Source of the DNA: Rhizobiales bacterium CCH10-E5
Lineage (GTDB): Bacteria; Pseudomonadota; Alphaproteobacteria; Rhizobiales; Beijerinckiaceae
Assembly: GCA_001556125.1 (NCBI GenBank)
Contig: LSIG01000101.1
Location: forward strand, 1 to 32,215
DNA length: 32,215 bases
Direction of reading: 5' to 3'
Shown here: piece by piece, positions 16,980 through 23,723 of the stretch
Layout of the letters: each line of letters begins with the position of its first letter
Position numbering within the stretch: the stretch's first letter is position 1
The notes under the pieces: model-generated
Told to the model about the DNA's origin: nothing
The model's database searches: none
What the model saw: only the letters and a program-made list of their open reading frames with translations
Position numbers and translations under genes: made by a program

Positions 16980-17989
16980 GACCAGCCTCCGCGGGCCGAG
17001 GCGAGCAGCCAGATGAAGAAAGGCGTGCCGATCACGGCGGTGAGGATGCCGAGCGGCGTCTCGACCGGGCCGGCCGTGCGCGCCAACGTGTCGATGACGA
17101 GCAGATAGCCGCCGCCGAGCACGGCCGCCGTCGGCAGCAGACGGCTGAAGTCCGGGCCGACGAGGAAGCGGGCGAGGTGGGGCACGACGAGCCCGACCCA
17201 GCCGATGATGCCGGCGGCCGCGACGCTCGCCGCCGTGACCAGCGTCGCGGCCGCGACGATGGCGAGGCGCAAGGGGCCGGTGCGCAGGCCGAGCGCGCGC
17301 GCCTCCTCCTCCGGTAGCGACATCGCGTTCATGCGCCAGCGCAACGCCATGAGCACCGCCGATCCGGCGAGCACCGGGCCGAGCAGCGGCACGAGATCGC
17401 TGCGGTCCGTGCCGGCGAGGCTGCCGAGCAGCCAGAAGGTCATGGCTGGCAGCTGGTTGTAGGGGTCGGCCCAGTATTTGATCAGCCCGATGCCGGCGCC
17501 GAGCAGCGAGCCGACGACCACACCGGTCAGGACGAGGACGAGGACGGGGTCGCCGCGCCGGATCGTCGAGCCGACCGCATAGACCGCGCCGACCGCCAGC
17601 AGGCCGCCGGCGAAGGCGGCGAGCTGGATCGCGAAGAGCCCGAGCGAGAGATAGATGCCGAGGACCGCTCCCAGTGCCGCCCCCGAGGAGGCGCCGAGGA
17701 TGTCCGGCGAGACCAGCGGGTTGCGGAACAGGCCCTGGAAGGCGGTGCCCGCCACCGCCAGCGCGGCTCCGCAGAGCAGCGCCGCCAGCACGCGCGGGCC
17801 ACGGATGTTCCAGATCACGGTCTCGACCTGCGGCGACAGCCCGGAAGGCTGGCCGCTCAGGCCCGACCAGAGGATGCGCGCGAGATCGCCGGGGGCGACC
17901 GGGAAGCGCCCGACCCCGAAGGCGAGCAGGATGGCGAGGCCGAGCAGGGTGAGCGCGATGGCGTTGCCGCGCAGGAGCGAAGGGCGCAT
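16976..17989 (-). CDS. FecCD-family ABC transporter permease
   Basis: A 337-aa integral membrane protein of the FecCD/BtuC class with about ten hydrophobic segments. Diagnostic stretches are WNIRGPRVLAALLCGAALA, GTAFQGLFRNPLVSPDILG, FWLLGSLAGTDRSDL and GIIGWVGLVVPHLAR. These are the usual R-x-PR, NPL-x-P-ILG and GLV-x-PH motifs. It should form the homodimeric channel with the adjacent ATPase. It begins 33 bp after the binding-protein gene. Substrate is not given by the sequence; see the ATPase and binding-protein entries for the oxyanion hypothesis. Confidence 0.93.
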   Translation of the reverse strand: MRPSLLRGNAIALTLLGLAILLAFGVGRFPVAPGDLARILWSGLSGQPSGLSPQVETVIWNIRGPRVLAALLCGAALAVAGTAFQGLFRNPLVSPDILGASSGAALGAVLGIYLSLGLFAIQLAAFAGGLLAVGAVYAVGSTIRRGDPVLVLVLTGVVVGSLLGAGIGLIKYWADPYNQLPAMTFWLLGSLAGTDRSDLVPLLGPVLAGSAVLMALRWRMNAMSLPEEEARALGLRTGPLRLAIVAAATLVTAASVAAAGIIGWVGLVVPHLARFLVGPDFSRLLPTAAVLGGGYLLVIDTLARTAGPVETPLGILTAVIGTPFFIWLLASARGGWS

Positions 17990-18022
17990 CGGGTCAGAGC
18001 CGCCCAGACGGTGTCACGGCCA

Positions 18023-19054
18023 TCACCCCCGCCCCGCAAGGATGCGGTCGAGCTGCGGCTCGCTCGGCGTGACCTGGTAGAACAGCGTGTGGAAGTCGCG
18101 CGCGATGCCCCGGATGTCTTCCGGGAAAGCTTGCGGATAGAGCAGCTTCGCCAGCCACCAGAGCCCGACCATGCGGTTGACCGAAGGCGGGAAATCGACC
18201 CAGCCGAAGGGGAGCTTGGGCGAGAGGTGGACGCGGCCGGCCTTCACGGCCCGCACACCGGCCCAGGCGGGATCGCGGCGCACGCTTTCCGAGAAGGCGA
18301 GGTCGATGGTGACGATCACCTCCGGGTCCCAGGCCAGGACCTGTTCGAGCGAGACCTGCGCCAGCCCACTGCCCGGCTGGTCGGCGACGTTGCGGGCGCC
18401 GAGGAAGGAGAGCGTCTCGACATTGATCGAGCCGCCCAGCCCCGTCTCGAGGCCGCGCGGTCCGCGGGCATAGTAGACGGAGGGACGCTGTTGCACCGGG
18501 ATGCCGGCGATGCGGCCGCGGATCGTCGTCATGGCCGTCTCGCACCAGGTTGCGAGCGTCTCGGCGCGTTCGCTGCGGCCGGTCAGCCGGCCGAGGATGC
18601 GGTAGCTCTCGGGGATCGAACCGAAGCGGCCGTCGAGCAGCACATAGGGGATGCCGGTCTGGCCCTGCACCCGCTCGGCGAGCTCGACATAGGTTCTGCC
18701 GGTCGAGCCGGCATCGACGATCAAATCGGGCTTGAGCTGGAGCACGGCTTCGAGATTGGCGCTGTTGCCGCGCCCGGTGATGCGGCCGATCTCGGGCCGG
18801 TCGCCGATGCCCGGCAGCAGGAATTCGCGCTCCTCGGGCCGGTTGGCGCGCGGCCAGCCCAGCAGCAGATCGGGCGCGAGCGTGTAGAGCTGGATTGCGG
18901 CGGGCGGCCCGGCGGGGAAAACGCGCGTGACCGTGGCGGGCACGGCGACGTCGCGGCCCGCGCCGTCGCGCACGCTCGCCGCCTGCGCCAAGCGGGGGCA
19001 CGCCGCGAGGGCGGCGAGGCCGGTGAGGAGGGCGCGGCGGTCAGGACGGGGCAT
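18023..19054 (-). CDS. FecB/MolA-like periplasmic metal-complex or oxyanion binding protein
   Basis: A 343-aa class III (PF01497-type) binding protein. The N-terminus (DRRALLTGLAALAA, cleavage near AQA at about residue 25) resembles a twin-arginine signal. The mature part begins VRDGAGRDVAVPATVTRVF, typical of this class, and has LQLKPDLIVDAG, EQVLAWDPEVIVTID and AVKAGRVHLSPKLPFGW. I chose ATG 19054 because it gives the signal peptide; the frame stays open far upstream through the TrmO-like gene but is a shadow there. It overlaps the TrmO-like stop by 14 bp. Ligands for the class include ferric siderophores, haem, cobalamin and, in MolA, molybdate/tungstate. Confidence 0.88.
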   Translation of the reverse strand: MPRPDRRALLTGLAALAACPRLAQAASVRDGAGRDVAVPATVTRVFPAGPPAAIQLYTLAPDLLLGWPRANRPEEREFLLPGIGDRPEIGRITGRGNSANLEAVLQLKPDLIVDAGSTGRTYVELAERVQGQTGIPYVLLDGRFGSIPESYRILGRLTGRSERAETLATWCETAMTTIRGRIAGIPVQQRPSVYYARGPRGLETGLGGSINVETLSFLGARNVADQPGSGLAQVSLEQVLAWDPEVIVTIDLAFSESVRRDPAWAGVRAVKAGRVHLSPKLPFGWVDFPPSVNRMVGLWWLAKLLYPQAFPEDIRGIARDFHTLFYQVTPSEPQLDRILAGRG

Positions 19055-19520
19055 GGCCGGGCTCCGTTGGCGGGCTGTGCCGGCAGCGATGCGGCTTGAT
19101 GTCGAGCAGCGGCGTGCCGTCGAGGCAGTCGAGCCCGCGCACCAGCAGCGCGCCGTCCTCGACGCCGAGCAGCCGCACCCGCGAAAGCGCGATCGGATTG
19201 GGCCGAACGGGCGAGCGCAGCGCGAAGGTGCCGAGCGGCTGGCCGCCGCGCGGCGTCTGGGTGACGAGGTCGCGCCGGGCCTGATGCATCCAGTAGAGCA
19301 GGTCGAGCCAGGCGAAGTCTTCGATCCCGGCGAGCGCGGCGCGCCAGGGTTCGTCGATCTCGGCGCGGCAGACCGGGCCGACTTCGGCATCGCCCTGACG
19401 CGGGCACTGGTCGCGCGTGGTAAAGGGCGTGCGCAGGCGGCCGATGAAGACGAGATGCGCATCCTGCCGGTCGGGCAGGTTTGCGCTGGTCTCGCCCGGT
19501 CGCGTCGCCTGCCAGTCCAT
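19041..19520 (-). CDS. trmO: TrmO/TsaA-family protein
   Basis: A 159-aa beta-barrel protein of the TsaA family. Its characterised bacterial member TrmO N6-methylates t6A37 of threonine tRNAs using SAM. Seen are VFIGRLRTPF at the N-terminus, DFAWLDLLYWMHQ in the middle, the hallmark RSPVRPNPIALSRVRLL (17 residues), and LLDIKPH, a variant of the family's VLDIKPY motif. It is shorter than E. coli TrmO (about 235 aa) and lacks that C-terminal domain. A GGAGACC precedes the ATG. It is embedded between the ModA-like and FecB-like genes, so a role tied to metal transport rather than tRNA is possible. Confidence 0.85.
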   Translation of the reverse strand: MDWQATRPGETSANLPDRQDAHLVFIGRLRTPFTTRDQCPRQGDAEVGPVCRAEIDEPWRAALAGIEDFAWLDLLYWMHQARRDLVTQTPRGGQPLGTFALRSPVRPNPIALSRVRLLGVEDGALLVRGLDCLDGTPLLDIKPHRCRHSPPTEPGHAPS

Positions 19521-19532
19521 GGGGGTCTCCGG

Positions 19533-20351
19533 TCAGCCGCCTTCGCGCGGGAGCGTCGGCGCGGCAAAGCCGTGCCGGGCCAGGATCGCCTGCCCCTCCT
19601 GCGCGAGGATGAACATGGCGAGGCGGGCCGCATTTGGCGAGGCCCCGTTCATCAGGGTCAGGCCGTAATCCGCCCCGACCGCCAGCTCCGGTGGGAGCTT
19701 CACCAGGCGGATCCCCGGCTGCTCCTTCGCGATCGGTGCCGCATTGGTGCAATAGGCGAGGAAGATGTCGGCCGCGCCGCTGGCGAGGTTGTGACCGTAG
19801 ACGTTGAGGCCGTCCGGCGCCGGGGCGCTGCCGGGCCCGCCGGTCAGCTGCAGCGCCTTGGCCTCCAGCGCCGCCCGGGAGCCGGGTTTCACCGCCTCGG
19901 CCCGCGCGAAGACCTGGAAGGCATAGTCGCCGGAGGGGTCGGCGCGCGGCGTCGAGGTGCCGAGCTTGAGGCCCGTGTCCAGCATGCGCTCCAGCAACGT
20001 CTCCGGCGTCGCGGCGACGCCGGGACGGATGAAGGCGCAGAGTTCGTTGCGGGCGAAGAGCACGACCGGGCCGCTGCGCCCCTCCTTCGCCAGAGCGCGG
20101 GGGTTGCCGAGATCGGCGGAGGCGAAGACCTCCGCCGCCTCGCCCTTGGCGATGCGCTCGCGCAGCAGGCCCGAAGCACCGAAAGCCGGCTTCACGGGAA
20201 GCCCGCTCTGCGCGGTGAAGGCCTGCGTCACCTCCATGAGCGCGGCCCGCAGGCTGCCCGCCGCATGCAGGAGAACCGGCTCCTGCGCGAGGGTCGGCGA
20301 CGTGGCGAGACCGGCCATTACAACGAGGCCTGCCAGAAAGCCGAGGCGCAT
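19533..20351 (-). CDS. modA: ModA-like molybdate-type substrate-binding protein
   Basis: A 272-aa periplasmic protein of the ModA class (PBP type 2 oxyanion binding). It has a signal peptide (cleavage after TLAQ or nearby, about residue 22). The mature N-terminus VLLHAAGSLRAAL carries the ligand-binding AxSL-type motif. EVFASADLGNPRAL and the later VYGHNLASGAADIFLAYCTN match the family's other two oxyanion-contact regions. No modB or modC accompanies it. It lies 4 bp after tupA and 12 bp before the TrmO-like gene, so it may feed the Tup or FecCD-type permease, or serve as a scavenger or sensor. Assignment to the superfamily is firm; the ligand is inferred. Confidence 0.85.
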   Translation of the reverse strand: MRLGFLAGLVVMAGLATSPTLAQEPVLLHAAGSLRAALMEVTQAFTAQSGLPVKPAFGASGLLRERIAKGEAAEVFASADLGNPRALAKEGRSGPVVLFARNELCAFIRPGVAATPETLLERMLDTGLKLGTSTPRADPSGDYAFQVFARAEAVKPGSRAALEAKALQLTGGPGSAPAPDGLNVYGHNLASGAADIFLAYCTNAAPIAKEQPGIRLVKLPPELAVGADYGLTLMNGASPNAARLAMFILAQEGQAILARHGFAAPTLPREGG

Positions 20352-20355
20352 GGGG

Positions 20356-21234
20356 TCACGCGCCCGCCTGCGTCGCGTTGGGGAAGAACAGCTGCTGCCC
20401 CTCGATCTTGTAGTCGGCGATGGCCTTCTGACCCTCGGGGCTGACCAGCCAGTTCACGAAGGCCTGCCCGTCATTGATCTTCACATGCGGGTGCTTGGCG
20501 GGGTTCACCGCGATGACGCCGTACTGGTTGAACAGGCGGCGATCGCCCTCGACCGCGATGCCGAGGTCGCCGCGGTTCTTGAAGGAGATCCAGGTGCCGC
20601 GATCGGCGAGCACATAGGCGCCCATGCCGCCGGCGGTGTTGAGGGCGGCGCCCATGCCCTGGCCGATCTCGCGATACCAGGCGCCCTTCCTGGCCTCGAG
20701 ATCGATACCGGCCACCTTCCAGAGCGACAGTTCAGCCGAGTGCGTGCCGGACTTGTCGCCGCGCGAGACGAAGGGCGCGCCCTTCTCGGCGATCTTCACC
20801 AGCGCGGCGGCGATGTCCTTGGTCCCGGCAATGCCGGCCGGGTCGGCCTTCGGTCCGATCAGCACGAAGTCGTTGTACATCACGGGCCTGCGCTCGAGCC
20901 CGAAGCCGTCGGCGACGAATTTCTCCTCCTGCGCCCTGGCATGGACGAAGACGACGTCGGCATCGCCGCGCCGGCCGGTGTCGAGCGCCTGGCCCGTGCC
21001 CTGCGAGACGACGCGGACCTCGATGCCGGTCTTCGCCTTGAACAGCGGCAGGATGTGGCCGAACAGCCCGGAATCCTGGGTCGAGGTGGTAGAGGAGACC
21101 GTGATGAAGCGCGTCCCGGTCGCCGCCGGAGCAGAGGCGGCGGGCGGCGTGGCGGTCGTGGTCTGGGCCAGCGCAAAGCCGGTCAGCGCGGCGCTGAAAC
21201 CGGTGGCCAGAAGCAGGCGTCGGGTCGTCGTCAT
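20356..21234 (-). CDS. tupA: Tungstate-binding protein TupA
   Basis: A 292-aa periplasmic protein. The N-terminus TTTRRLLLATGFSAALTG is a signal with a twin-arginine flavour, cleaved near ALA-QT at about residue 23. A Thr/Pro/Ala linker follows. The mature domain starts with VSSTTSTQDSGLFGHILP, whose TTSTQDSGL is the TupA tungstate-binding signature. GDADVVFVHA, FVSRGDKSGTH and TAGGMGAYVLADRGTW complete the set. I chose ATG 21234 for its GGAG Shine-Dalgarno and signal peptide. It follows tupC by 34 bp, within the order B-C-A. TupA proteins bind tungstate with far higher affinity than molybdate, which separates them from ModA. Confidence 0.93.
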   Translation of the reverse strand: MTTTRRLLLATGFSAALTGFALAQTTTATPPAASAPAATGTRFITVSSTTSTQDSGLFGHILPLFKAKTGIEVRVVSQGTGQALDTGRRGDADVVFVHARAQEEKFVADGFGLERRPVMYNDFVLIGPKADPAGIAGTKDIAAALVKIAEKGAPFVSRGDKSGTHSAELSLWKVAGIDLEARKGAWYREIGQGMGAALNTAGGMGAYVLADRGTWISFKNRGDLGIAVEGDRRLFNQYGVIAVNPAKHPHVKINDGQAFVNWLVSPEGQKAIADYKIEGQQLFFPNATQAGA

Positions 21235-21268
21235 GGTCGTCTCCTCGGTTTCTTGTTCGGTCGGGGTG

Positions 21269-22000
21269 TCACCAGAGCAGATCGCCGGCGAGGAAGGCCC
21301 GTGCCTCGGGCGTGGCGGGGCCGGCGAAGAAATCTGTGGCGCAGGCATCCTCGACCAGCCGGCCGCGATTGAGGAACAACACGCGCGAGGCCAGGCGCCG
21401 GGCCTGGCCGAGATCATGGGTCGACATCAGCACGGTCAGCCCCTCGGCGACGAGGCCGGTGAGCAGCGTCTCGATCTGGCGGGTGGCGGCGGGGTCGAGC
21501 TGCGAGGTCGGCTCGTCCAGGAAGAGCAGTTCCGGCCGCAGCGCCCAGGCCCGGGCGATGGCGAGGCGCTGCTGTTCGCCGCCGGAAAGCAGCCGCGCCG
21601 CCTGATCGGCTCGATCGGCAAGGCCGAAGCGTTCGAGCGCGGCCCTGCAGCGATCGCGGCGCTCGTCGCGCTTCTGGCCTGCCGCGGCAAGCGCGTGCAG
21701 GACATTGGCCTCGACCGAGCGGCGCAGCATGATCGGCTTCTGGAAGACCATGGCGTGACGCCGGTGGCTGCCATCCGCGCCGGGCGCCCAGCCGATCCGC
21801 CCCTCGCTCGGGGTCAGGAGCCCGTGACAGAGGCGCAGCATCAGCGACTTGCCGGCCCCGTTGGGGCCGAGCAGGACGGTCAGCCCGCCGGCCGGCAGCC
21901 GGAAGCTGACGCCGTCGACCAGGCGGCGCCCGTCGCCATGGAAGGCGACGGAGCGGACGTCGAGGGGCAGGATCGAGCTGCGGTCACGCATGGCACTCAC
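21269..22000 (-). CDS. tupC: Tungstate ABC transporter ATP-binding protein TupC
   Basis: A 243-aa ABC ATPase. Walker A is GPNGAGKSL (note Ser-Leu where Ser/Thr-Thr is more usual). The Q-loop is in MVFQKPIMLRRSV, the signature is LSGGEQQRLAIARAW, Walker B is LLFLDEPTSQLD and the switch histidine is in MSTHDLGQA. The FQKPIMLRRS form is common in the TupC and phosphate-type ATPases. The GTG at 22000 overlaps the tupB stop (GTGA); ATG 21991 is an alternative. It powers uptake together with TupB and TupA on either side of it in the operon. Confidence 0.9.
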   Translation of the reverse strand: MSAMRDRSSILPLDVRSVAFHGDGRRLVDGVSFRLPAGGLTVLLGPNGAGKSLMLRLCHGLLTPSEGRIGWAPGADGSHRRHAMVFQKPIMLRRSVEANVLHALAAAGQKRDERRDRCRAALERFGLADRADQAARLLSGGEQQRLAIARAWALRPELLFLDEPTSQLDPAATRQIETLLTGLVAEGLTVLMSTHDLGQARRLASRVLFLNRGRLVEDACATDFFAGPATPEARAFLAGDLLW

Positions 22001-22698
22001 CCGGCATACCGGGCGCCGATGCGGCTGGCGCCGAAGGCGACGGCATTGATGGCGAGCGTCAGGGCGATCAGGACGAGGCCGAGGCCGAGCGCGAGCGGCA
22101 GGTCGCCCTTCGAGGTTTCGAGCGTGATCGCCGTGGTCATCGTCCGGGTGTAGCCGGCGATGTTGCCGCCGACGATCAGCACGGCGCCGACCTCGGCGCT
22201 GGCGCGGCCGAAGCCGGCGAGCAGGGCGGTGGCGAGCGCGAAACGGCCGTCGAAGAGCAGGGTCGGGATGGCGCGCAGGCCTTCGAGCCCGACCGAGCGG
22301 AGATGGTCACGATACTCGCCCCAGAGATCCTCGACGGTCTGGCGCGTCAGCGCGATCACGATCGGCAGGACGAGCAGGACCTGTGCGATGATCATCGCCG
22401 TCGGCGTGAAGAGGAGACCAAGCGGCCCGAGCGGCCCGGAGCGCGACAGCAGCAGGAAGACGATCAGCCCGGCGACGACCGGTGGCAGCCCCATCAGGGC
22501 GTTGAGCAGGACGATCACGGCAGCGCGGCCCGGGAACCGGGCGAGCGCCAGGGCGGCGCCGAGCGGCAGGCCGATGAGGGCCGCGACCAGCACGGCGGTC
22601 AGCGTCACGCGCAGCGACAGTCCTACGATCGCCAGGAAGGCCGGATCGAGCCCGATGACGAGGGCGAAGGCCGCCGAGAAGATCGCCGAGAAGTCCAA
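21997..22698 (-). CDS. tupB: Tungstate ABC transporter permease TupB
   Basis: A 233-aa type I importer permease with about five or six membrane segments. SLRVTLTAVLVAALIGLPLG lies at the N-terminus. The coupling loop has the EAA-like sequence LEGLRAIPTLLFDGRFALAT, and ASAEVGAVLIVGGNIAGYTR follows, typical of TupB/WtpB-like proteins. The first codon is TTG, preceded by AAGGCG about 7 nt upstream; no ATG or GTG in this frame gives a full first helix. It is the first gene of the eight-gene reverse operon. The TTG start may throttle translation of the permease. Confidence 0.9.
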   Translation of the reverse strand: MDFSAIFSAAFALVIGLDPAFLAIVGLSLRVTLTAVLVAALIGLPLGAALALARFPGRAAVIVLLNALMGLPPVVAGLIVFLLLSRSGPLGPLGLLFTPTAMIIAQVLLVLPIVIALTRQTVEDLWGEYRDHLRSVGLEGLRAIPTLLFDGRFALATALLAGFGRASAEVGAVLIVGGNIAGYTRTMTTAITLETSKGDLPLALGLGLVLIALTLAINAVAFGASRIGARYAG

Positions 22699-22795
22699 TG
22701 CCGCGCCTTGTTCGTTCCGAAAGTCTGCAAAGACTTGTCTTTGTTAGCTTTCAATGCGACGAAATGCCAATTCGGGAGAGAATGCAGGACAGTGC
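22699..22795. promoter_or_regulatory. Divergent tup operon / regulator control region with nested inverted repeats
   Basis: AAGTCT-gcaa-AGACTT (22721-22736) is a perfect 6-bp inverted repeat. It overlaps a second one, AAGAC-tt-GTCTT (22730-22741). On the minus strand TTGAAA (complement of 22749-22754) is a candidate -35 for tupB. Seventeen bp later comes TTTGCA, a weak -10 within the first repeat. A third repeat, TGCA-ggacag-TGCA (22783-22796), abuts the regulator start. These are natural operator candidates for the divergent regulator, but the sites are unproven. Confidence 0.5.
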
Positions 22796-23692
22796 ATGTC
22801 GGTGCAGGATCACGCTTACCTGACGACGGAGGAGGCGGCGGGCTATCTGCGGCTCGGGGAGCGCAAGCTCTACGAGCTGGTCGCCAGCGGCGGCGTGCCC
22901 TGCAGCAAGGTCAGCGGGAAGTGGCTGTTCCCGCGCGCGGCGCTCGACCGCTGGCTCGAGGCCGGGCTGGCCCGGCCGGACGGGCTGCGGCTGGCCGAGC
23001 CGCCGCCGATCATCGGCGGCAGCCAGGATTCGCTGCTGGAGGTGGCCGTGCGCGACTCGGGGTGCGGGCTGGCGCTGCTGGCGGAGGGCTCGCAGGCCGG
23101 GCTCGACCGGCTGGTGCGGGGCGAGGTCGCCATCGCCGCGATCCATCTCCATGCGACGCCGGACGATGACGGCGCCAATCCCGCGGCCGTTCAGGCGGAG
23201 CCGGGGCTCCATGACGCCGTGGTGATCGGCTTTGCGCGCCGGGAGCAGGGTCTGCTGGTCGCACCCGGCAACCCGCTCGGGCTGTCCGGCCTCGTTTCGG
23301 CGGTCGAGCGACGGGCCCGCTTCGCCCGTCGCCAGAAGGGCGCGGGCGCGCAGCTGCTGCTGGAGAGCCTGATCGCGCGGGAGGGCGTGCCGGCCCCGTC
23401 GCTGACCCTCGCCGAAGGCATCTGCGCCACGGGGCAGGATCTCGCGCTGGCGATCCGGACCGGGCGCGCCGATTGCGGCATCGCCTCGCGCGCCGTTGCC
23501 GGTGCTTTCGGTCTCGAATTCCTCCCGCTGGTCTGGGAGCATGTCGATCTGGCGATGCGCCGGCGCAGCTATTTCGAGCCACCGACGCAGAGGCTGCTGG
23601 CCTGGATGCGCGGCCCGGCGATGGCGGCGCGGGCGCGCGAACTCGGCGGCTACGATCTCTCGCAGAGCACGGCGGTCAGGCTCAATCGCTGA
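22796..23692 (+). CDS. HTH_17 + PBP-like (COG1910-type) oxyanion-responsive regulator
   Basis: A 298-aa one-component regulator. Residues 8-55 are an excisionase/MerR-like HTH_17 domain (LTTEEAAGYLRLGERKLYEL, then KVSGKWLFPRAALDRWL). From about residue 70 a periplasmic-binding-protein-like domain begins with IIGGSQDSLLE, the usual GSxDxLLE start of COG1910 (PBP_like) domains. It contains VAIAAIHLH, LLVAPGNPLGL, FARRQKGAGAQLLLE and ALAIRTGRADCGIAS. The same architecture is found in regulators of molybdate and tungstate transport. ATG 22796 is preceded by AGGA at a good distance; ATG 22754 would add 14 residues outside the domain. It is transcribed divergently from tupB, so regulation of that operon is the obvious inference. 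Confidence 0.85.
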   Translation: MSVQDHAYLTTEEAAGYLRLGERKLYELVASGGVPCSKVSGKWLFPRAALDRWLEAGLARPDGLRLAEPPPIIGGSQDSLLEVAVRDSGCGLALLAEGSQAGLDRLVRGEVAIAAIHLHATPDDDGANPAAVQAEPGLHDAVVIGFARREQGLLVAPGNPLGLSGLVSAVERRARFARRQKGAGAQLLLESLIAREGVPAPSLTLAEGICATGQDLALAIRTGRADCGIASRAVAGAFGLEFLPLVWEHVDLAMRRRSYFEPPTQRLLAWMRGPAMAARARELGGYDLSQSTAVRLNR

Positions 23693-23723
23693 ATCCGTCA
23701 CGCGGGCCCGGACGCGCGGGTTC
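23691..23723. terminator. Possible bidirectional hairpin between regulator and aldolase gene
   Basis: GAATCCG (23691-23697) pairs with CGGGTTC (23717-23723, one G-T pair). CGCG (23701-23704) pairs with CGCG (23713-23716) inside it, with a 3-nt bulge. It spans both convergent stop codons but has no T-tract. Confidence 0.35.

Noticed and set aside
18023..19633. 536-codon reverse frame suggesting a fusion upstream of the FecB-like protein
   Set aside because: The extra N-terminal part overlaps the TrmO-like gene in another frame; a signal peptide begins at the ATG at 19054, so there is no fusion.
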